From assembly GCF_001021385.1 (NCBI RefSeq), contig NZ_CP011773.1:4960001-5024000 (forward strand): a stretch of 64,000 nucleotides of DNA, written 5' to 3'. Each line of letters starts with the position of its first letter. The first letter of the stretch is position 1. Made by a program: the position numbers and the translations under genes. Shown in pieces: positions 1-9,457 of this stretch. Under the pieces are notes generated by a model. That model did no database searches. It had not been told where the DNA came from and saw nothing but the letters and a program-made list of their open reading frames with translations. The DNA is from Mycobacterium sp. EPa45 (GTDB lineage: Bacteria > Actinomycetota > Actinomycetes > Mycobacteriales > Mycobacteriaceae).

Positions 1-776
1 GCGTGACGGCGGCGCTGGCTCACCCGGGACGGCCCGGTATGCCGGCATTTCTGCTGGCGATGGCCGGGATCGCGTCGGCGTCGATGTTCGCGTGGCGCAT
101 ATTGAGCTGCGCTCCTTCAGTTTTCGTGTCCATCGCCGCGACTGCGATGGCGTGTTCGAGTGCCACGGTGGGCGCGGTGATGGGATGGTGGCCAACGGCC
201 ACCGTAGGGCCGATGCTCGCGGCCGCATCGCTGGCCGTCCTGGCGGTGTCGGCGCGACTGGCGGTGCACAGTTCCGGCCTGGCGAGGGCCGGTCTGGCTG
301 ACGTGGACCTCGCCGCCCGGGCGCGAGCCGCTCACCGCCGGCTGGCCGTGGTCGTGGTGTCCGCGGCTGCGACGGCAGCCCTGGGCGCTGCGCTCACCGC
401 AGTGACCACCGCGTATCCCGTCATCGCGGGAACCTTCATCGCGATCGTCGCGGCCGATCTACTCATCCGGGCTTCCCGGCAGGTCGGCTCGTACGCCGTT
501 GCAGCGCAGATGATTTCCGCGGCCGTGGCGGTGACGGTGCTGGTCGGCCTGTGCATTGCTGAATGGCCGCCGAGTGCGCCGTGGCTGTGCGGCGTCCTTC
601 TGCTCATCGCGGCGGGCGCGATCGGGGTCGCGCAGCGTACGCCGGGGCGGCCCTCCGCTGCGATGAGCCGGGCGATCTCGGCGCTGGAGCTTCTTCTCGG
701 CGCGGCGATCGTGCCCGCTGCGGTCGCGGCGGCCGGAGCTTTCGGCGGTCTCACCCAGATCGGATTGCCTCGATGA
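1..776 (+). CDS. eccD4: ESX-4 type VII secretion integral membrane protein EccD4 (3' part)
   Basis: The gene enters from the left edge; only the last 258 or so codons are visible. The protein is very hydrophobic with repeated Ala/Val/Leu-rich membrane spans (at least seven visible), as in the C-terminal half of EccD, the channel-forming multi-span subunit of the type VII secretion inner-membrane complex. Identification rests mainly on context: its stop overlaps the mycP4 start in an ATGA junction and eccB4 follows convergently, the ESX-4 order known from M. tuberculosis Rv3448-Rv3450c. The N-terminal ubiquitin-like domain lies outside the window. The sequence alone would only support a polytopic membrane protein. 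Confidence 0.85.
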   Translation, partial: VTAALAHPGRPGMPAFLLAMAGIASASMFAWRILSCAPSVFVSIAATAMACSSATVGAVMGWWPTATVGPMLAAASLAVLAVSARLAVHSSGLARAGLADVDLAARARAAHRRLAVVVVSAAATAALGAALTAVTTAYPVIAGTFIAIVAADLLIRASRQVGSYAVAAQMISAAVAVTVLVGLCIAEWPPSAPWLCGVLLLIAAGAIGVAQRTPGRPSAAMSRAISALELLLGAAIVPAAVAAAGAFGGLTQIGLPR

Positions 777-2089
777 ACTTCATTTTCCGCATCGCGACGG
801 TACTCGGCGCGGTGCTGCTCGTCTCGGCGCACTGCGCGCCACCGGCGTTGGCAGTCACTCCACCACCGATCGACAATTCCCTGCTGCCGCCACCCGCGCC
901 GCCCGCTCCACCGCAGCCGACCGAACGGCGTCAGGCGTGCACGGTGCCACCTCCCATCACGAAATCCGGCGTATCGGCAACGCAGCTGGCACGTTTCGAC
1001 ATGGCAGCACTGTGGCGGCTGACGCGCGGGGCCGGCCAGCGGGTGGCTGTGATCGACACCGGGATCGCGCCACATCCCCGGTTGTCCGGTGTCGTCGCCG
1101 GTGGCGACTATGTCTCGACCGGCGACGGCCGACAGGACTGCGACGGGCACGGGACCGTGGTGGCGGGAATCATCGCAGCGGAACCCGACCCGGCGGATGC
1201 GACCGGGTTCACCGGGATCGCGCCGGAGGCAACCCTGATCACGATTCGGCAGTCCAGCAACAAGTTCGGCCCGCTGGCGAATCCCTCCGAACGCGGCGTC
1301 GGCGATGTCGGCACGCTGGCCATGGCGGTGCGCACCGCCGCCGACATGGGTGCGTCGGTGATCAACATCTCGTCGGTGGCCTGCGCCGAGTCGGTTCTGG
1401 ACGACCGCGCCCTCGGTGCTGCGCTGTCGTACGCTGTCGACGTCAAGGATTCGGTCGTGGTCGTCGCCGCGGGCAACGTCGGTGGCGACGGTCAGTGCCC
1501 GGGTCAGAACACCACCGCCGCGCCCACCGAGATCGCCAGCCCCGCTTGGTACGACGACTACGTCCTGGCCGTCGCCTCGGTGAGCGCCCGCGGCGCACCG
1601 TCGGAGTTCAGCCTCCACGGGCCGTGGGTCGATGTCGCGGCGCCTGGCGAAAACGTCGTGTCCCTGGATCCGGACGGCGACGGCGTGATCGACGCGATGC
1701 CCACGCCGGCAGGCCAGTCGGCGATGTCGGGGACGAGCTATGCGGCACCGGTGGTCGCCGGCTTGGTGGCCCTGGTGCGCTCACGTTTCCCTCGGCTCTC
1801 GGCGCGACAGGTGATGACACGCATCGAGACCACCGCACACCACCCGGCCGACGGGTGGAACGCCACAGTGGGCAACGGTGTCGTCGACCCCATGGCCGCA
1901 CTGAGCGACCAAACCGCCGCACCTCCTCAGCCCGCACCACGGCCGTCCACGCCGCCCGCGTCGGCCGGCTCTGACATCCACCACGGGTACGCGGTCGTGG
2001 GAACCGCTGCAGCCCTGTGCCTCACCGGATTGGGCGCCGCCGCATCGAAGCGACTACGGCGTCGCGAGGAGGACGTCGCGACTGACTGA
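773..2089 (+). CDS. mycP4: ESX-4 mycosin, membrane-anchored subtilisin-like serine protease
   Basis: 438 residues. An N-terminal signal segment (about 1-28) and a Pro-rich linker precede a subtilase domain with catalytic Asp95 (AVIDTGIAPHP), His126 (DCDGHGT) and Ser322 (MSGTSYAAP). A C-terminal membrane anchor (about 400-425) ends in a basic tail. This is the mycosin architecture; mycosins sit on the periplasmic side and stabilise the ESX membrane complex. The ATG start at 773 overlaps the eccD4 stop by four bases, so translation is probably coupled. A longer in-frame extension upstream lies inside eccD4 and lacks a signal peptide, so it was not used. The 3' end overlaps the eccB4 3' end by 36 bp. 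Confidence 0.95.
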   Translation: MNFIFRIATVLGAVLLVSAHCAPPALAVTPPPIDNSLLPPPAPPAPPQPTERRQACTVPPPITKSGVSATQLARFDMAALWRLTRGAGQRVAVIDTGIAPHPRLSGVVAGGDYVSTGDGRQDCDGHGTVVAGIIAAEPDPADATGFTGIAPEATLITIRQSSNKFGPLANPSERGVGDVGTLAMAVRTAADMGASVINISSVACAESVLDDRALGAALSYAVDVKDSVVVVAAGNVGGDGQCPGQNTTAAPTEIASPAWYDDYVLAVASVSARGAPSEFSLHGPWVDVAAPGENVVSLDPDGDGVIDAMPTPAGQSAMSGTSYAAPVVAGLVALVRSRFPRLSARQVMTRIETTAHHPADGWNATVGNGVVDPMAALSDQTAAPPQPAPRPSTPPASAGSDIHHGYAVVGTAAALCLTGLGAAASKRLRRREEDVATD

Positions 2090-3403
2090 TGCGGCGCCTC
2101 GGTCCAGCTGCGGACCGGCAGGCAGCGCGCCGATGATCGTCCATGGCGCGTCGGCCGGGGTATCGCTGAGCCCCAGCGCGGCGATCGCCGAATCATCCAC
2201 GGGGAAGCGGACTCCCGCACTCGTGATGAGATATCGCCCCATCGCCGGCACGTCGGTGACGTCCAGGCTGGTACCGGGTGTCATCCGCACGACGTCGACG
2301 GCGGGCCCGTCACCGTCGGCGCCGGCCAGCGTCACGGCGCCGGGAGGTCCGGCGAGGTGCGGCCCGAGGGCGACGCCGCTACGGCCGGACAACCAGGTCG
2401 CGCAGAGGTCACCGACACCGCCGAGGAGTGCCGGAGGCTGATCGGGATAGGCACCCACCGGCAGGGCGTCGACGAGCGGGCTGCGCGCGATCAGTTCGGG
2501 TGGTACCTCGTCGATCTCGGCTGGTGCGGACGGGTCGGCGAACCGGATCAGCTCGGCAGCCAAGCGCCCGATGCGCTGAAGTCCGCCCGGGAGTGCGACG
2601 TAGTACTCGGACGAGTCCGTGCGCACCACCCGCATGACCGCACCGATCAGAACACCTCGGATCCCGGAAGGCTGCCCGATCCCCGCGATGCGCGGCGGGA
2701 GGATGGCCGGCACCTCGGGGATCGCGTTGAGCACCGTCGGCGAGACCGTGCGCACTGCCACCCCATCGATGCGCAACGCGCGTGCCGTGGCGGGGTCACC
2801 CGGATCGAACATGGCGCGCTTGCCGTCGTACAGCAGGTACGTCGACCCGTCGCCATGCGCCGCAGTGGCGACGACGGCGGTGTGCGGGTCGAGGTCGGGT
2901 GGTACCGAGTCCTCACCGGCGGTGACAGTGGTGTTCCCATCGGCATCGTCACAGAGGGCCCATCGCAGATCGGGGGGCGCCGTCGTCTGCCCTTGGGCGG
3001 ACGGCGCACCGGGGATACCGAGCATGGGGCCACCGGCGGTATCCCGCAGCGCCGCCTCGTCAACCAGTTGTGGTGTCGCCGGGGAGCCGAGGATCAGACG
3101 AGCGGACGTGAGGTTGGCTACCGGACGCAGTCGGTCGTCGACCCGGACGAATAGAGCGCCGGACTGTCGCGATATCACCACCGCGGCGTCGCCGGGGATC
3201 GCGCTGCGCCCGGACGCCCCGAGGACCGCATCGGCGACCAACACCACGCAACCCACCCCGGACCCGACGAGCAGCGAGAGCTTCTGTGCGCGAAGGGGGT
3301 CCCGCCGGGGCGGCATCTTGCGCCCGAGAACCGCATACTCCAATCGGCGCTGCGCGAAGCGCTTCGCACTCCACTGAGCTCGAAGAAACGGGCCACCGGC
3401 CAT
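2054..3403 (-). CDS. eccB4: ESX-4 type VII secretion protein EccB4
   Basis: 449 residues. A short cytoplasmic N-terminus with the EccB-typical Arg/Lys-rich stretch is followed by a single membrane span (about 44-64) and a large Ala/Gly/Pro-rich periplasmic domain. EccB proteins form the periplasmic dimer of the type VII secretion complex. The gene is convergent with mycP4, as in the ESX-4 locus of other mycobacteria. The start (ATG at 3403) gives the usual N-terminus beginning MAGGPFLRAQ. No other ESX genes follow, consistent with ESX-4 being a minimal locus whose eccC4 and esx genes would lie left of the window. Confidence 0.93.
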   Translation of the reverse strand: MAGGPFLRAQWSAKRFAQRRLEYAVLGRKMPPRRDPLRAQKLSLLVGSGVGCVVLVADAVLGASGRSAIPGDAAVVISRQSGALFVRVDDRLRPVANLTSARLILGSPATPQLVDEAALRDTAGGPMLGIPGAPSAQGQTTAPPDLRWALCDDADGNTTVTAGEDSVPPDLDPHTAVVATAAHGDGSTYLLYDGKRAMFDPGDPATARALRIDGVAVRTVSPTVLNAIPEVPAILPPRIAGIGQPSGIRGVLIGAVMRVVRTDSSEYYVALPGGLQRIGRLAAELIRFADPSAPAEIDEVPPELIARSPLVDALPVGAYPDQPPALLGGVGDLCATWLSGRSGVALGPHLAGPPGAVTLAGADGDGPAVDVVRMTPGTSLDVTDVPAMGRYLITSAGVRFPVDDSAIAALGLSDTPADAPWTIIGALPAGPQLDRGAASVSRDVLLATP

Positions 3404-3439
3404 CCCGGTGACGCTAGAGCAGTTGGCTACGAGGCGGTT

Positions 3440-4015
3440 TCACTCATCAACAGCCCCCTCTTTCGAGCGGCGCTCCCGATATGCGGCGACGTGCTGACGG
3501 TTGCCGCAGTTGCCGGTGTCGCAGAACATTCGAGAGCGGTTGCGGGACAGGTCGATCAGCACCGCGTCGCAGTCCGGGGCGGCGCAGATCTTCAGCCGCC
3601 GCAACTCCCCGGCGCGCACCAGATCGGCCAGCGACATCGCCATCTCCGCACCCATTCGCTGCGCGAGTGGGTCGTGGATCGACGCGAGGTGCAGATGCCA
3701 CTCCGGCATCTCGGGGTGGCGGGTCAGCCACGGCGAGGCGCGGGTGTCGGACAGCAGCGCGTTGATCTGCCCGACGGCCCGCTCCTCGTCGCCGGCGGCC
3801 GCCCAGATCCGGCCCAGCCGGCCGCGCAGCGTGTGCACCGCGGACACCTCGGCGTCGTCGCGGTCGCGCCGGCCGGTCCAGCCGTAGCTGTCCAGGTACC
3901 CGTCCAGTGCGGGCTGGTCGGCCAGCTGCTCGCCGTCCACGCGGTCGCTGTTGACCAGCGCACAGGCCGCACGCAACGTGAGCTCCGTGTCATGACTGAA
4001 AAGCATTTGACTCAT
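3440..4015 (-). CDS. CGNR zinc-finger (ABATE-type) regulator
   Basis: 191 residues from the ATG at 4015, which has a strong Shine-Dalgarno (GGAGGA, 5 nt spacing) that decides the start; an in-frame ATG at 4045 has none. The C-terminus holds a CGNR-type zinc finger: Cys144 and Cys149 in a CAAPDC motif, then Cys165 and Cys170 in CDTGNCGNR, followed by a basic helix. The N-terminal part resembles the stress-related ABATE domain found with this finger. Such proteins are putative transcription regulators. It is divergent from an EamA exporter 65 bp away, so it probably controls that gene and itself; its ligand is unknown. Confidence 0.8.
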   Translation of the reverse strand: MSQMLFSHDTELTLRAACALVNSDRVDGEQLADQPALDGYLDSYGWTGRRDRDDAEVSAVHTLRGRLGRIWAAAGDEERAVGQINALLSDTRASPWLTRHPEMPEWHLHLASIHDPLAQRMGAEMAMSLADLVRAGELRRLKICAAPDCDAVLIDLSRNRSRMFCDTGNCGNRQHVAAYRERRSKEGAVDE

Positions 4016-4080
4016 GACTTCCTCCGGACGTAGTGTCATGACCAACGATCATTTTACTCATTACATCCCGGGAGTACCTC

Positions 4081-5076
4081 ATGTCGACGCTGGTCCGCGG
4101 CCACGATCACTTCCGGCTCGGGCTGATGTTCGCCATCGGGTCGGCGTTTACGTTCGGCATGTCGGGCCCGTTCGCCAAGTCGCTGATGGGCGCCGGTTGG
4201 TCTCCGACGGCTGCGGTCACCGCCCGGCTGGCCGGTGGCGCCCTGGTGATGGCGATCTTCGCCACCATCGTCAAGCCCGGCTGGGTCCGCGAGGCCCGCG
4301 CCCATGCCCGCACGGTGGTGGCCTACGGGCTCGTCCCGATCGCCGGTGCCCAGCTCTGTTACTACAACGCCGTCTCGCATCTGTCGGTCGGGGTGGCACT
4401 GCTACTGGAGTACACCGCCCCCCTCCTCGTCGTGGGCTGGATCTGGGGGACCACCCGGCGCCGACCGCGCACCATGACGCTGGCCGGCGTGGCTCTGGCC
4501 ATCGCCGGAATCATGTTGGTGCTCAACGTCTTCGAGGGCGCCCACATCAACACGGCCGGCGTACTGTGGGGCCTGGGCGCCGCAATCTGCGCGGCCTGCT
4601 ACTTCATGATGTCCGACGAGGTCAGTGCCGACGGCACTGGACTGAACTCGATAACCCTGGCCGCAGGCGGGCTCGTGGTCGGCGCGATCGCTGTGGCACT
4701 GCTGGGTCTGACCGGCGTGATGCCGCTGACGTTCACCGCCAACAACGCCGACGTCGCCGGCTTCACGGTGCCGTGGTGGGTTCCGGTCGTGATGCTGGCC
4801 GTGGTGGCCACCGCGATCGCCTACACGCTGGGGATCAGCGGCGTGGCACGGCTGCGGCCGAGTTTCGCGTCCCTGGTCGGTCTGGGCGAGGTGCTCTTCG
4901 CCGTGCTGACGGCGTGGCTGCTGCTCGGTGAGGCGATCACCGCGGTGCAGGCCATCGGCGGCCTGGTGGTGCTGCTCGGCCTGGCGCTGGCGCGTCAGGG
5001 CGACCGCACGGTCACGGCAGCGACCTGGCCCGACGCCGGACCGATCGAGGAAGTCGCCGGTAAAGCCCGCGCGTGA
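4081..5076 (+). CDS. EamA/DMT-family transporter
   Basis: 331 residues with ten predicted membrane segments in two homologous five-helix EamA repeats (about 10-150 and 160-310). This is the drug/metabolite transporter fold, often amino-acid or small-metabolite exporters of the RhtA type. GGGAG lies 6 nt before the ATG at 4081. The 65-bp divergent spacer to the CGNR regulator carries an ATGA...TCAT inverted repeat (4038-4052) that could be an operator. The substrate cannot be read from the sequence. Confidence 0.85.
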   Translation: MSTLVRGHDHFRLGLMFAIGSAFTFGMSGPFAKSLMGAGWSPTAAVTARLAGGALVMAIFATIVKPGWVREARAHARTVVAYGLVPIAGAQLCYYNAVSHLSVGVALLLEYTAPLLVVGWIWGTTRRRPRTMTLAGVALAIAGIMLVLNVFEGAHINTAGVLWGLGAAICAACYFMMSDEVSADGTGLNSITLAAGGLVVGAIAVALLGLTGVMPLTFTANNADVAGFTVPWWVPVVMLAVVATAIAYTLGISGVARLRPSFASLVGLGEVLFAVLTAWLLLGEAITAVQAIGGLVVLLGLALARQGDRTVTAATWPDAGPIEEVAGKARA

Positions 5077-5125
5077 CACACGGCACGCCGAGCAAACATC
5101 GGGAATGAATCACCGCTCTCATCTG

Positions 5126-5131
5126 TAACAT
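5126..5131 (+). promoter_or_regulatory. -10 element TAACAT of a probably leaderless promoter
   Basis: TAACAT fits the mycobacterial TANNNT -10 motif and ends 6 nt before the GTG at 5138. Transcription would then start at the first codon. No Shine-Dalgarno is present. Confidence 0.55.
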
Positions 5132-5137
5132 CCAGAT

Positions 5138-5794
5138 GTGACGTCTACCGCTGTGTCCAAGCGCTTCCTGCCAGCCGCCACGGCGGCTGTGTTGACCGCC
5201 ATGTTTGCGCTGGTCAGCCCCGCCACGCTGCCGACCGCAGCGGCCGCCTGCAACGACGTGCAGGTGGTGTTCGCCCGCGGCACCGACGAGCCACCGGGCA
5301 TCGGCCGGGTGGGGCAGGCGTTCGTCAACTCGCTGCGCGGCAAGATCGGCAACCGCTCGATGGGCGTCTACGCCGTCAACTACCCGGCCAGCTACGACTT
5401 CCTGGCCGCCGCCGACGGCGCCAACGACGCCAGCGCATTCATCCAGGGCGTGGTCAACGACTGCCCCAACACCCGCTTGGTGCTCGGCGGCTATTCGCAG
5501 GGTGCGGCGATCATCGACATCATCACCTCGGTCCCCTTCCCGGCGATCGGCTTCAACAATCCGCTGCCGCCCAACGTGCCGGACCACGTCGCAGCCCTGG
5601 CGGTCTTCGGCAACCCCACCGCCAAGGTCGGTCTGCCGCTGACCACCAGTGCGGTCTACGGCGGGCGGGCCATCGATCTGTGCAACGCCGGCGACCCGAT
5701 CTGCACCAGCGGCGACGACGTTCCCGCCCACCGTTCGTACGGCAGTGACGGATCGGCAACGCGCGCCGCTTCGTTTGTCGCCGGACTGCTCTAG
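5138..5794 (+). CDS. Secreted cutinase-like esterase, first of four tandem copies
   Basis: 218 residues with a Sec signal peptide (about 1-36, ending in an AAA stretch before CND) and an alpha/beta-hydrolase cutinase domain. The nucleophile lies in GGYSQGAA, the catalytic Asp in CNAGDPIC and the catalytic His in PAHRSYG near the C-terminus. The paired cysteines of cutinases are present. In mycobacteria this family (CFP21, Cut/Culp) hydrolyses lipid esters at or outside the cell envelope rather than plant cutin. The GTG start fits a leaderless promoter immediately upstream. Its position after eccB4 matches cut3/cut4 (Rv3451-Rv3452) in M. tuberculosis, but one-to-one orthology is not assigned. 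Confidence 0.9.
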   Translation: MTSTAVSKRFLPAATAAVLTAMFALVSPATLPTAAAACNDVQVVFARGTDEPPGIGRVGQAFVNSLRGKIGNRSMGVYAVNYPASYDFLAAADGANDASAFIQGVVNDCPNTRLVLGGYSQGAAIIDIITSVPFPAIGFNNPLPPNVPDHVAALAVFGNPTAKVGLPLTTSAVYGGRAIDLCNAGDPICTSGDDVPAHRSYGSDGSATRAASFVAGLL

Positions 5795-5871
5795 GTCACA
5801 AACGGTTTGGGCGTCTGAGCTCGGTATGTGAGTATTAGCCGACTGCTCGCTACCAAGGGGGTCTCATCAGC

Positions 5872-6543
5872 ATGGCCAGCCCGACCATGACACCAGCCCG
5901 CAAACTCGGCGTTGCGTCGATGGTTGCGTTGACGATCATGATGCCGGTCGCCGTCGTTCCGGCCGCGCAGGCCGACCCGTGCCCGGACGTCGACGTGGTC
6001 TTCGCCCGCGGCACCAGCGAGCCGGTCGGCATCGGCCGCGTCGGACAGGCCTTCACCGACTCCCTGCAGGCCCAACTCGGCGGCCGCTCGGTGAGCACCT
6101 ACGCGGTGAACTATCCCGCCACCTACGATTTCCTCGGCGCAGCCGACGGCGCCGCCGATGCAACCAACCACATCGCGGTCACCGCCGCCGCGTGCCCGTC
6201 GACCCGTTTCGTGCTCGGCGGCTACTCCCAGGGCGCCGCGGTGGTCGACATGCTCGTCGGCATCCCGCCCCTGGGCAACAAGGTCGGTGACATCGGCTCC
6301 GCACCGCCGCTGCCGGGCAACCTGGCCAACCGGGTCGCCGGCCTGGCAGTCTTCGGCAACCCGTCCACCAAATTCGGCATTCCCATCACGTCGGCCGGCG
6401 GGGTGTTCGCCGGCAAGGGTGTGGACTACTGCAACGACGGTGACCCGATCTGCTCGCGTGGCCGCAATCCATTCGCGCACACCGATTACGAGAAGGGCCC
6501 CTCCCCCGCGGAGGCCGCCGGCTTCCTCGCCGGCCTGCTCTAG
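5872..6543 (+). CDS. Secreted cutinase-like esterase, second copy
   Basis: 223 residues: signal peptide (about 1-32, ending AQA before DPCPD), GGYSQGAA nucleophile motif, Asp in CNDGDPIC and His in FAHTDYE. Very similar in layout to the preceding copy, so a tandem duplicate. AGGGGG about 10 nt before the ATG at 5872 is the likely ribosome site. The 77-bp spacer to the previous gene may carry its own promoter, so it may be transcribed separately. Substrate preference is unknown. Confidence 0.9.
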   Translation: MASPTMTPARKLGVASMVALTIMMPVAVVPAAQADPCPDVDVVFARGTSEPVGIGRVGQAFTDSLQAQLGGRSVSTYAVNYPATYDFLGAADGAADATNHIAVTAAACPSTRFVLGGYSQGAAVVDMLVGIPPLGNKVGDIGSAPPLPGNLANRVAGLAVFGNPSTKFGIPITSAGGVFAGKGVDYCNDGDPICSRGRNPFAHTDYEKGPSPAEAAGFLAGLL

Positions 6544-6588
6544 CCCGCAATTTTATTTGCTGCCAGCATTCTCCAAGGCTCGTCTACC

Positions 6589-7251
6589 ATGGCTGGCATG
6601 CGCGTCAAAGCGGTGGTGAGCATAGCGGCGGCGGTGATGTCCGTCGCCGCATCGCTGTTGTCGACGGCCGTGGCGTCCGCCGCGGACTGTCCCGACGCCG
6701 AAGTCATCTTTGCGCGCGGTCGCTACGAACCGCCCGGCATCGGTCGCATCGGCCAGGCGTTCGTCGACTCGTTGCGCGCCAAGACCCCGAAAAGCGTCGG
6801 CGTGTACGAAGTCAATTACGTCGCCGACTGGAACGTCGTGCCGGGCGCCAACGACTTGAGCAGGCACATGCAGTACATGGCGACCAACTGCCCGAACACC
6901 CGTCAGGTGCCGGGCGGGTACTCGCTGGGCGCTGCGGTCGTCGACGTCGTGCTGGGCTCGGACCGAGCGCAATTCGGCTTCAACAATCCGCTGCCGGCCT
7001 CGGTCGCGAATCACGTTGCCGCCGTGGTGCTCTTCGGCAACGGCACCCGCAGCATCTTCGGTCCGGTGGAGGCGGCCAACAGCCCGCTGTATGGTCCGAA
7101 GACGCTCGACCTGTGCAACGTGGACGACCCGATCTGCAACGGCATCGACCCCAACACCCTGGTCGACAACTGGAACGCTCACCTGCAGGATGCATATATC
7201 GATGGCGGCTTGGTCGATCAGGCCGCCCAATTCACCGCAGACAGGCTATAA
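6589..7251 (+). CDS. Secreted cutinase-like esterase, third copy
   Basis: 220 residues with a signal peptide (about 1-28) and cutinase domain. The nucleophile motif is GGYSLGAA, with Leu where copies one and two have Gln. Asp lies in CNVDDPIC and His in WNAHLQDAY. Together with the fourth copy it forms a second subgroup (RGRYEPPG-type oxyanion segment, GYSLG, C-terminal NW...H). The start may be ATG 6589 or ATG 6598; both leave the signal peptide intact. It ends 3 nt before the fourth copy, so the two are co-transcribed. Confidence 0.88.
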   Translation: MAGMRVKAVVSIAAAVMSVAASLLSTAVASAADCPDAEVIFARGRYEPPGIGRIGQAFVDSLRAKTPKSVGVYEVNYVADWNVVPGANDLSRHMQYMATNCPNTRQVPGGYSLGAAVVDVVLGSDRAQFGFNNPLPASVANHVAAVVLFGNGTRSIFGPVEAANSPLYGPKTLDLCNVDDPICNGIDPNTLVDNWNAHLQDAYIDGGLVDQAAQFTADRL

Positions 7252-7254
7252 CTC

Positions 7255-7935
7255 ATGCATATTCGGGGGACGCTGACCAGTGCGGTCGCGGTACTCATCG
7301 CGGCCGCAGCGATGTTGGTTGGGCCATCGACGATGCCGAGTGGCGTAGTCGGTGCACCGCAGGCTGCGGCCGCCGGGTGTCCCGACGTCGAAGTGATCTT
7401 CGCGCGCGGCCGCCTGGAATCCCCCGGCGCGGGGATCATCGGCAACGAATTCGTCAGCGCACTGCGATCCCGGGTCCACCGCAACATCGGCCTCTATGCG
7501 GTGAAGTATCCCGCCGACAACCAGGTCGACATCGGCGCCAACGACATCAGCCAGCGGATCATCTACAACATCAACAATTGCCCGAACACCCGGCTCGTCC
7601 TCGGTGGCTACTCGCTGGGGGCGGCAGCCACCGACATGGTGCTGGCACTTCCCATTACGATCCTGGGCTTCAAGACCCTTCTTCCCCCCGACGCCGGCAG
7701 CCACATCGCGGCAGTCGCCTTGTTCGGCAACGGAACCCAGTGGCTGGGCCCCATCACGAACTTCAGCCCCGAATACCGGGACCGGACCATCGAGCTGTGT
7801 CACGGTGCCGACCCGATCTGCAACCCGGCCGACCCGGACACCTGGGAGGCCAACTGGCCCGATCATCTGGCCGCGGCTTATCGGAAAGCCGGAATGATCG
7901 ACCAGGCCGCCGATTTCGTGGCGGGCAGGCTCTAG
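7255..7935 (+). CDS. Secreted cutinase-like esterase, fourth copy
   Basis: 226 residues: signal peptide (about 1-38), GGYSLGAAA nucleophile motif, Asp in CHGADPIC and His in WPDHLAAAY. It starts 3 nt after the stop of copy three with no clear ribosome site, so translation probably re-initiates after copy three. Its stop lies in the palindrome CTAG (7932-7935), which also supplies the stop of truA on the other strand. The gene pair is therefore convergent with no spacer. Confidence 0.88.
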   Translation: MHIRGTLTSAVAVLIAAAAMLVGPSTMPSGVVGAPQAAAAGCPDVEVIFARGRLESPGAGIIGNEFVSALRSRVHRNIGLYAVKYPADNQVDIGANDISQRIIYNINNCPNTRLVLGGYSLGAAATDMVLALPITILGFKTLLPPDAGSHIAAVALFGNGTQWLGPITNFSPEYRDRTIELCHGADPICNPADPDTWEANWPDHLAAAYRKAGMIDQAADFVAGRL

Positions 7936-8813
7936 GGCTTGTTCAGCGTCCGCAGGTCGCGGGTGACGTTGATCCGAGCCGCCAGTTCGTCATCGGGCGG
8001 ATAATCCACCCCCGTCAAGGTCAGGCCCCGGGCCGGTGCGGCGGCGAAGTCGCTCGAACGGGCGTCCGCGGTCAACAGCGTTGCGCACCAATCAGGTTGG
8101 CGGCGACCCTCACCCACGGCCAGCAGTGCACCGACCAACGACCGCACCATCGACCAACAGAATGCGTCGGCGGTGACGTAGGCGGTCACCGCATCGCCGT
8201 CGCGCGCCCAGTCCAGGCGCTGAAGGTCACGGATCGTCGTGGCGCCGGGCCGGTGGCGACAGAACGCGGCGAAATCGTGCAACCCCACCAGATGCCGGGA
8301 TGCCACCGACATGGCCTCGACATCCAGCGGCCGCATCCACGCCGTCACATACCGTGCGAACTGCGGATCGACACCATAGGGTGCCAACGACAGCCGGTAC
8401 TCGTAGTGCCGGCGCAACGCCGAGAATCGGGCATCGAATCCGGCTGGAGCACGGCTGATTTGGCGCACCCGCACATCCTGGGGCAGGAAGCGGGCCAACC
8501 GGCGCACCAGCGGCAGGAATTCGGGCTCACCGGGCCGGGCATGCCGCGGATACGCGTGGCCCAGTGCGTCGGCCGCGACGTCGAGATGAGCGACCTGGCC
8601 GGTCGCGTGCACACCGGTGTCGGTGCGACCGGCTCCGAAAACCCGCACCGGAGTCCGGAACACCGTCGAGAGTGCCTCCTCGAGTACACCGCAGACGGTG
8701 CGAAAACCCTCCTGCGCCGCCCAGCCGGTGAAGTCGGTTCCGTCGTAAGCGACATCGAGCCGCAACCGAACCTGCCCGCCACCGTTACCGGTGACGGGCA
8801 GGAACGCACTCAT
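7932..8813 (-). CDS. truA: tRNA pseudouridine(38-40) synthase TruA
   Basis: 293 residues. Converts U38, U39 and U40 of the tRNA anticodon arm to pseudouridine. The catalytic Asp65 lies in the signature [11 protein letters not shown], and the N-terminal [10 protein letters not shown] segment is typical. It is the last gene of the ribosomal-protein cluster; the rplQ stop is 5 nt upstream of its ATG, so it is co-transcribed with rplQ and rpoA as in other mycobacteria. Length is normal for the family. Confidence 0.97.
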   Translation of the reverse strand: MSAFLPVTGNGGGQVRLRLDVAYDGTDFTGWAAQEGFRTVCGVLEEALSTVFRTPVRVFGAGRTDTGVHATGQVAHLDVAADALGHAYPRHARPGEPEFLPLVRRLARFLPQDVRVRQISRAPAGFDARFSALRRHYEYRLSLAPYGVDPQFARYVTAWMRPLDVEAMSVASRHLVGLHDFAAFCRHRPGATTIRDLQRLDWARDGDAVTAYVTADAFCWSMVRSLVGALLAVGEGRRQPDWCATLLTADARSSDFAAAPARGLTLTGVDYPPDDELAARINVTRDLRTLNKP

Positions 8814-8818
8814 GAGTC

Positions 8819-9457
8819 TTACGCCTTTTCGGAGTCCGAACCCTCGGCAGCCTCGGCGGCCTGGGCGTCGGCGACGGCAGCGTCCTCCGCCTGCTCCTCA
8901 GCGACCTCATCGGCAGCCTCGGCGGTTTGGGCGTCGGCGATCGCCGAATCCTCGGCCTTGATCTCCTCGACGGAGTCCTCGGCGTCCGGACCGACAGCCT
9001 CTTCGGGCTCCACCGCGGCCTGCGGTGCGGCAGCGGCTGCCACCGGCGCGGCCTTGGCGGCCGAGCTCTTGCGTGCCCGGTTGGCCTCCGAGGTCACCGT
9101 CTTCTCCCGAACCAGTTCGATGACCGCCATGGGGGCGTTGTCGCCCTTGCGCGGCTCGACCTTGATGATGCGGGTGTAGCCGCCGTTGCGGTCGGCGAAG
9201 AACGGCGCGATCTCGGCGAAGAGAGCGTGTACGACGTCCTTGTCACGGATCTTCTTCATCACCTCACGCCGGTTGTGCAGCGCACCCTTCTTGGCGTGGG
9301 TGATGAGCTTCTCCGCGTACGGACGCAACGCCCGCGCCTTGGGCTCGGTGGTCTTGATCCGGCCGTGCTCGAAGAGCGAGGTGGCCAGGTTGGCCAGGAT
9401 CGCCTTCTGGTGCGAGGACGACCCGCCGAGGCGAGGACCCTTGGTGGGTTTGGGCAT
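8819..9457 (-). CDS. rplQ: 50S ribosomal protein L17 with long acidic tail
   Basis: 212 residues. The first 120 or so are a standard bacterial L17 ([19 protein letters not shown] start). The remaining 90 or so are an Ala/Glu/Asp-rich, low-complexity tail containing two imperfect copies of a repeat of the type [11 protein letters not shown] / [11 protein letters not shown]. Mycobacterial L17 proteins have such tails, but this one looks long. Located between rpoA and truA in the conserved alpha-operon end. The tail is probably disordered and surface exposed. Confidence 0.96.
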   Translation of the reverse strand: MPKPTKGPRLGGSSSHQKAILANLATSLFEHGRIKTTEPKARALRPYAEKLITHAKKGALHNRREVMKKIRDKDVVHALFAEIAPFFADRNGGYTRIIKVEPRKGDNAPMAVIELVREKTVTSEANRARKSSAAKAAPVAAAAAPQAAVEPEEAVGPDAEDSVEEIKAEDSAIADAQTAEAADEVAEEQAEDAAVADAQAAEAAEGSDSEKA

